NCBI GenBank assembly: GCA_033239525.1
Contig: BSYO01000014.1
Location: forward strand, 6,676,536 to 6,740,535
From: Nepenthes gracilis
Lineage: Eukaryota; Streptophyta; Magnoliopsida; Caryophyllales; Nepenthaceae
Direction: 5' to 3'
Length of the DNA: 64,000 nucleotides
In this document: positions 58,707 to 64,000 of the stretch, one piece after another
Layout of the letters: every line of letters starts with the position of its first letter
Position numbering within the stretch: the stretch's first letter is position 1
Notes under the pieces: generated by a model
The model's input: only the letters and a program-made list of their open reading frames with translations
Told to the model about the DNA's origin: nothing
Database searches by the model: none
Position numbers and translations under genes: made by a program

Positions 58707-59007
58707 CAGAAGTCCACAATGATTTATCAGTATAAGTCCGTATAAAATTTTTAGAAACCAATTACATAAGGAGCTTTATTTCAGCACAGATTAACTTTTA
58801 TACAACAGAAATTATCAATACAAATCATTAAAACCTATCATTTTTGTACCTAGGGTTTGGCCGAAATTATCGGACAATAAATAGACACTTAACATGTGAA
58901 TTTTTATGAAATCGATGCCATATATTACAATATATACATGTAAACATGAAATGTGTTCGATTAATTTACAGAAATAGGCTTTATTTATGTAGAACATGGA
59001 GAAATAT
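58707..59007 (-). repeat. Second copy of the M3 flank next to the E1 3' LTR
   Basis: These 300 bases match 41261-41546 (GAAGTCCAC..GATTTATCAGTATAAG, 'cctagggtttggccgaaattatcgg', 'gaacatggagaaatat'), that is, the LTR M3 sequence left of E1. It ends in AATAT (59003-59007), the E1 target duplication, so the 3' LTR has AATAT on both sides. A normal element would have its polypurine tract here. Confidence 0.9.
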
Positions 59008-59331
59008 TGTGAGGTCCAAAAAAAATTAAGTGGCTCAAGGTTAGGGTTGAAATTATTGACCGATCTTCAAGGAAGATGGCTTAATTAGAATGAGGAGCCT
59101 TGACCGAAAAGTTGACCTAAATAAATTAATAGCAACTAAAGCCAAAATCCAACTTTACTATTTAGTTAGAATCCAACCAAACATCGACTAAATGGAGTAA
59201 GTAAACTACCCCGTTACAGTCTGAGGAGAAGTACTCGAGTAAGTGAACCAACTTACTTACTCCCACCTACCATCTGAAAAGAGGCACCGAAGCAAGTGAC
59301 TTACCCCACTTACTCCACCTAACCTCTCCTT

Positions 59332-59338
59332 TATAAAT
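59332..59338 (+). promoter_or_regulatory. TATA box of E1 3' LTR
   Basis: TATAAAT in CTCTCCTTTATAAATACTCAG, matching 41871-41877. Confidence 0.65.
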
Positions 59339-59689
59339 ACTCAGCTTCGACCAATGAAGTTGGCACGAACAACCAGCGAGAAGAACGGTAAGGTGTAGAG
59401 GAGAGAAAGCTTCCAGTCAATAAAGGTGAACAAACGGCTGTCAGGCAAGTGTACACTCTATTTTTAACTTCATAATATTGTAAGCGTACTTCGGACGTTA
59501 CTCTTTTAAGTTTGTTTTTAAGAATGCCGCAAGTGTACTCACCCTTTTTAAGTTCATGTTTTTTAATGCAAGTATAACTAATGATGTTGAGTTATTTCGT
59601 ACGCATGAAGTTTAATTATTGCATGATTTAAATGACGACCAGTCATTTAATTATGAAAAAGTAGACCGACTTTGAAAAGTGACGTCTAA

Positions 59690-60975
59690 GCTCTTTGATT
59701 TGAAATTGGCCTTAAAGAATAATTGAAATCGGCTTTGCATTGTAATTTGAACCCGGCATTTTCTCTTTCATCTTGAAATCAGCCTTAATCGAAACCGGCA
59801 TGATATGAAATCGGCATGCATAATGTGAACTCGGCTTTGATAAAATTGAAACCAGCCTCCACCTTAAGCCTCAATCAAGTTCGGCCTTCACTTAGTGTAA
59901 AAGAAGTTCGGCCTTCCCTTAGTGCAAAACAAGTCCGGCTCCATCCTTCTGAATCAAGACCGGCCCTCCCTTCTTCATGAATCACAACCGGCCTTATAAG
60001 ATGAAAAATCCAAATCGGCCTTGTAAGATGAAAAATCCAAACCAGCCTTGTAAGACGAAAAATCCAAACCGGTCCCCTTTTGCATGATGAAATCAAGTTT
60101 GGCCATGTGTGCCTTTTGTTTGAAACCGGCCTCAAGGAGAAATCCAAATCGGCCTTAAGATGAAATCCAAACCGCTCCCCTTTTGCATGATGAAATCAAG
60201 TTCGGCCATGTGTGCCTTGTGTTTGAATCTGGCCTCAAGGAGAAATCCAAATCGGCCTTAAGATGAAATCCAAACCGGTCCCCTATTGATGATGAAGTCA
60301 AGTTTGTCCTACCCTCTTGCATGAAATCAAGTTTGGCCATTGCATTATGAAAAAAATGAAACCGGCTCCGTTGATGTGAAAAGAGCTCCGGCCCTTCCTT
60401 GATGAAAAATCCAAACTGGTCCCCTTTTGCATGATAAATCAAGTTCGGCCATGTGTGCCTTGTGTTTGAAACCGACCTCAAGGTGAAATCCAAATCGGCC
60501 TTAAGATGAAATCCAAACAGGCCCCTCTTGCATGTTGAAATCAAGTTTGTCATAGCCTCTTGCATGAAATCAAGTTCGGCCCTTGCATGATGAAAAAAAT
60601 GAAACCGGCTCCCTTGATGTGAAAAGAGCTCCAGCCCTTCCTTGATGAAAATCTAAACCAGCCACTTCAAGCATGAAAATCTAAACCAGCCACTTTAAGC
60701 ATGAAATCTAAACCAGCTTTCCTTTGTAAGAAAATGAAACCGGCCCACCTTTGTAAGAAAATGAAACCAACTTTCCTATGTAATAAAATGTAACCGGCCT
60801 TCCCTTTTATAAAAATGAGACCGGTTACCCCTACATGTGAAATTGAGTTCAGTTTTACCCCTACATGTGAAATCAAGATCCGTTTTACCCTTGCATGTGA
60901 GATCAAGTTTGGTTCCTTTTTGTATGTAAAGTTAAGACCAGCCTGGCATATTATTATGAAAGTTGAAACCGGTCT
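59690..60975. repeat. CCGGCC-word minisatellite in E1 3' LTR
   Basis: The same word family as 42230-43400 (AACCGGCC, AGTTCGGCC, with TGCATGATGAAATCAAG spacers) in about 1.3 kb, with a different number and order of the roughly 110-bp higher-order units. Confidence 0.88.
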
Positions 60976-61066
60976 TATGATAAGACAAATAAGTTTTGAC
61001 TCTAGCTTTGGGAGATAAGGTTCTCTGGCATGCCTTAGGACCTTAAGGTGATAATCGAGGATAACC

Positions 61067-61210
61067 GAAGTGAGAGCCGTCCTCGGGGCTTTGTACAAGG
61101 AGGAAGTCAGAGCCGTCCTCGGGGCTTTGTATAAGGAGGAAGTGAGAGCCGTCTTCGGGGCTTTGTACAAGGAGGAAGTAAGATCCGTCCTCGGGGCTTT
61201 GTATAAGGAG
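61067..61210. repeat. 36-bp tandem repeat, 4 copies, E1 3' LTR
   Basis: Four 36-bp units with few differences, each beginning GAAGT(G/C/A)AGA and containing GGGGCTTTGTA(C/T)AAGGAG. They are bracketed by the perfect 11-bp inverted repeat AATCGAGGATA (61053-61063) and TATCCTCGATT (61244-61254). The unit length is a multiple of three, which explains the 12-residue periodic open frames on both strands; I do not take these as genes. Confidence 0.93.
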
Positions 61211-62060
61211 GTATTGCCTGAATGTGAGGAGATGTGCACAATCTATCCTCGATTAAAGCCCCCCCTTCTGTTATGCAATAAATAAAAGAAGTTAAAGTTA
61301 TGATTTGCATTGTGTTATCCCAAATATTATCTGTTCTTACTTACCGATTTGTTTTTGTTCGGCCAAATGCTATGTGTATATATGATGCCTGAATTCCTTC
61401 ATTAACTGTCCTAAGTGTTTTGCATGATTCCGAACAAATGATATTCTGTATATATATATATATGTAACTGTTGACCGCATGAACGTTTTATGAAAAATCT
61501 GCATGTACCTCGTTGAGCTCCGGCTCACTGTTTTCTGTTTCCCCCCCCCTCAGATGAATTTAGAATTTGTGCCTGACGAGACGGAGTGATTAAAGTTGAC
61601 TTGAAGGATTCGTAAGGATTTAGGAGCACCTTTTTGAGGATTGCAGTGGAGAATCAATTAGTGTAATGAAATGTTAGATTCCATAAACTTTTGTAATTAG
61701 ACATTTGTGGCTATTCGGAAATGAATGTTATGGAATGAGTATGAATGTTTTTGCAAGATGTTAGATCGGCTTCTGCTATTCGTTTTATGATTAAATTATA
61801 CGGGTCCTAGATGGCATCTGCGATCCTGTGTTGCGAATAGTGGAGTAAAAAAAAAATCTATTTCGCCTCAAATATGCTTTTAGAGCATAAATACAGTTAC
61901 AGATATATTAAAACACTGTAAAAATAGGAAATTAGCATCCGAAGTACACTTGCCTGAACCCGATCTACTGTTATTTTTACTTGAGTAGGATCAGAACGAG
62001 TGATTTCTCTCTATTTTTTCCTCTTCGTGCTTACTGTCATACCTCAGATTCCTCTCTCTC

Positions 62061-63388
62061 CAGAAGGAGCATATTAACTTGAAGAGTTGTCGAATATGAA
62101 TTCCTTGAAAATTGGGAAGCCGAAACTTTCAAATTGAACCATTGAATTTACACAAATACATATCACTACATCGGCATTTAAACATGGAAACATTACACAA
62201 AATATCGTCCTAAATTCTCGGGTGAACAGTACCCATGAACAGTGCATGAATAGTACACATATACACAAATCGATTAATTCTCAAAATTTCGGACATCCAA
62301 CAGGTAATTTATTGAACCAAAGGCATGGGTAACTATAATCCCAAGTCAGTTATACATTTAACTCCAAATAGAAGCTCAAACGGTGTCCGAGAGTGGGTCA
62401 AGGGCTTCGTGAACGAATTTTCACCAAATTCCACAATTTCGGATACCCAATCAGTAAATCAACTGACCCAAGTCATGTATAATCACAATCTAGTCCCAAA
62501 TAAATCAAAATCCCCAAAAATTGAAGCCCGAAACCACCCAATTCAGGCAAAAGCCCCAAAAATCGGAGAATGAAACCACCCGGGTGTGGGGTTAGGGTTT
62601 CGCGAACGTAATTGGGATTTTCGTGCAAAATATGGTATATTTCCTCAAATTTGGACATGAAATTCATATATATGCATGCTAGAGTCATATGTTTTATAAA
62701 TACATGCATGGGGTCGAATATCCGGACCAAAATACCCAAAGAGGAATGAACGAAAATCAAAGAAACTGAAGAAAAATGGTATAGAAGTACTTGGCTCGAC
62801 GGGATCTACGATTTCTCCAACTAGCTCGAAGCCGAATTCAGACTCCATGGCCTCGATCTCCTCCTTTCTCTCCCTTGTTCGTCGCCCTCTCTCTCTCTAA
62901 AAGGGTTTGGCTGCGTGGAAAAATGAAAACCGCGAAACAGCATAAGGCTTTAAAAAAGCCTGGTACTCGAGTGCGCGGCGAGTGTAGCCTTATTGCCCAG
63001 GCCGGCTCGAGCGTGCAGCGAGCACTGCCAATCTGGATTCTGTTCTCTTTGTGGGCTCTAGCCCACGCAGGGCACGAGTCAGGTTCGCAACAAGCCTACT
63101 TCGCGTTTTTGCCGTTCGGGACAGGTTTTGACCATCTAACCCCACCTTTCACATCCTTGGATCTTATTTTTTTATTATATAACCTCAATAATTCATGATT
63201 ATCACAATTTAAAACCTGAAATCTTATTTATGAATTAACATTTCATAGCTTACAATTTCGGTTCCCGATTTACTAATTCCGATTCTTTGAGTTTTTAATC
63301 TGATTCCTCCCGTACCTTTTGACCACAATTTACCTATTTTAACTTAATTACCTTCCAATTATCATCTTTCAGAAATCGGGTTGTCACA
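62061..63388 (-). repeat. Right part of M3, apparently from a different LTR
   Basis: The M3 start-site region (cttgcctgaacccgatctac near 61951) runs to about 62060. Unrelated AT-rich sequence then leads to a second start-site-like region, CTTGGCTCGACGGGATCTAC at 62791-62810, followed by a CT-rich leader and CTCGAG words. The U3 end (63120-63388) is similar to M near 17030-17290 and closes GGTTGTCACA. Two homologous landmarks in a row mean this is a junction between two LTRs, by recombination or by loss of a nested copy. Small open frames at 62325-62573 and 62791-63198 are not recognisable proteins. Confidence 0.55.
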
Positions 63389-64000
63389 TTCTTCCCTACT
63401 TATAGAAATTTCGTTCGCAAAATTTGACGAATCTCGAAATCCTCGAGTTGGAGGCAATCTCCCAAGCATTCCCAATCACCTCCTCAGTTAGACGATTATC
63501 CCAAAAAACTTCAAGCATTGAATTGTTCTGATTCTTATTACTTGATTCATTGCATCAAAACCTAAATTGAAACCTCCTTATGGGAATAAGTTTTAAATTT
63601 CCTAAGATAATTCATCGCAATCACTTATTTACTTCCACATTTATGATACCTGGGAAAAACTTCACACTAATCTACCAAGTTTGAGGGCAACTTAAACTTA
63701 TTAATTCCCTATGACTTAGCTCAGATACTAAATCGGCTGAAAATTCTTACTTTAATTTATACTAAGTCTCAATAATGAGCATTCTCTCCGAACCTTAAAT
63801 TCCTATAATCGGTGGTAACCTTCTAAATTCTTCTAAACTTTCCAAATCACCTCATTGATTAAATGATTATCTCGAAGAATCTTGAGCGTTGAATTATCCC
63901 GGTTCTTATTATCCAACGCGTTCTATGAAAATCTAATTCTACTGAGTTCGAAGACACACCAAATTCATTAACTACTTTTCCGACTTAACTCGAAACCTCA
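63389..64000 (-). other. Internal region of the element bearing LTR M3, leaving the window
   Basis: It starts with the complement of a polypurine tract (minus strand AGTAGGGAAGAA) and 'atagaaatttcgttcgcaaa'. The region is AT-rich without open frames, like 17441-20575 of element M, with which it shares the adjoining words 'tacagaaattttatcc' / 'tatagaaatttcgttc'. No protein motif was recognised in the 600 bp visible. Confidence 0.55.

Larger units (their letters stand above)
41547..61870 (+). mobile_element. Forward Ty3/gypsy chromovirus E1, TSD AATAT, split by E2
   Basis: Order: 5' LTR 41547-44287, primer site 44290, gag-protease-RT start 44511-46548, nested E2 46549-56864, RNase H and integrase 56865-58706, a copied flank segment 58707-59007, 3' LTR 59008-61870. 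The duplication AATAT is at 41542-41546 and 61871-61875. The outer sequence on both sides is LTR M3, so E1 is younger than M3. About 350 bp of RT between the E2 insertion point and RNase H, and the end of the element after integrase (chromodomain, polypurine tract), are missing. Sequence similarity to E2 proteins puts it in the Tekay/Del group. Confidence 0.88.
59008..61870 (+). repeat. 3' LTR of E1 (2863 bp)
   Basis: TGTGAGGTCC to CGCCTCA; the inner ends TGAGG/CCTCA form the terminal inverted repeat. It aligns with 41547-44287: TATA 59332-59338, CCGGCC-word array 59690-60975, 36-bp repeat 61067-61210, 'gcatctgcgatcctgtgttgcgaat' near 61814. The array composition differs from the 5' LTR: one 42500-42540 segment is missing here, and an extra 110-bp unit is present near 60400-60530. 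Confidence 0.92.
39845..63388 (-). mobile_element. Reverse LTR M3 (3' LTR of an element leaving the window), split by E1
   Basis: The left end is TGTGACCAAATGGATTTTTTT at 39845; the first part runs to 41546 with CCATGGC (40079), 'catctggaggggaaaaaatag' (40419), the perfect hairpin at 40800-40822, and 'actccacggacagagttatcc' (40951). The continuation after E1 begins AATATGCTTTTAGAGC at 61871, exactly where other reverse LTRs continue (for example 16575). It ends ...GGTTGTCACA at 63388, followed by a purine-tract complement. The part from about 62061 on looks derived from a different LTR. Left flank AGTCA (39840-39844) should be the target duplication; the right copy is outside the window. Confidence 0.75.

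Noticed and set aside
58815..58997. Frame MFYINKAYFCKLIEHIS, also at 41351-41536, as a duplicated small gene
   Set aside because: Both copies are LTR M3 sequence duplicated at the E1 flank, with no independent evidence of coding.
61070..61285. Protein with 12-residue repeats (VRAVLGALYKEE type)
   Set aside because: The 36-bp DNA repeat is a multiple of three, so every frame is open on both strands. There is no start context, and it lies in an LTR.
62325..62573. Possible host gene fragments at the right edge (62325-62573 and 62791-63198)
   Set aside because: No recognisable domain. The region is flanked by LTR start-site and U3 landmarks, so it is LTR sequence.

Overview
This is plant nuclear heterochromatin. 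I can support no host gene in it. Essentially all 64 kb is explained as nested retrotransposons: Ty3/gypsy chromoviruses of the Tekay/Del type (C-terminal chromodomain, LTRs of 2.3-3.2 kb, primer site matching initiator tRNA-Met), solo and fragmentary LTRs, and L1-type LINEs. The 5S rRNA module has a plant-type sequence. A seed plant with a large, repeat-rich genome fits; I cannot name a species. Most nonsense codons look like C-to-T or G-to-A changes, as expected in methylated, silenced repeats.

Layout, left half. Bases 1-397 are a reverse LTR fragment inside a forward LTR (H1, to 10337). H1 is split by a reverse solo LTR (S1, 1607-9195, target duplication TAGAT). S1 holds a 5'-truncated LINE (1795-4072) and a second reverse solo LTR (S2, 4513-7599, duplication GCAAG). 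A 371-bp LINE tail (9891-10261) also sits in H1. A second forward LTR (H2) ends at 11932 and leads into a badly decayed gag-pol (12181-14692). A reverse gypsy element (M, 14693 to about 29136) then interrupts H2. M carries two LINE copies that encode only ORF1 (copies A and B).

Layout, middle. Reverse LTR N starts at 29154. It contains ORF1-only LINE copy D (29380-36404), which is itself split by copy C (29989-33248). N also contains a 1264-bp chimeric retroposon at 37940-39203. This has an exact 17-bp target duplication and begins, on the minus strand, at nucleotide 1 of a full 120-nt 5S rRNA, followed by a 70-nt tRNA-Gly(CCC) and then several A-tailed LINE-like modules. It is the most unusual object in the window.

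Layout, right half. Reverse LTR M3 (39845-63388) is inserted in N, and its element runs off the right edge. Forward element E1 (41547-61870, duplication AATAT) sits inside M3, and E2 (46549-56864) sits inside the reverse transcriptase of E1. E2 has the form LTR-internal-LTR-internal and ends in a deletion joining its second gag to E1 RNase H. A second rearrangement places a copy of E1's own left flank just before E1's 3' LTR.

How the parts relate. The LTR elements are dead copies of autonomous gag-protease-RT-RNase H-integrase-chromodomain retrotransposons. The LINE with ORF2, the four ORF1-only LINEs and the 5S-tRNA chimera share one type of 3' tail: two stem-loops followed by TTACTTACCAAAA. 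This suggests that one LINE reverse transcriptase mobilised all of them. Boundaries rest on target duplications and internal comparison made by eye; no database search or alignment program was run.
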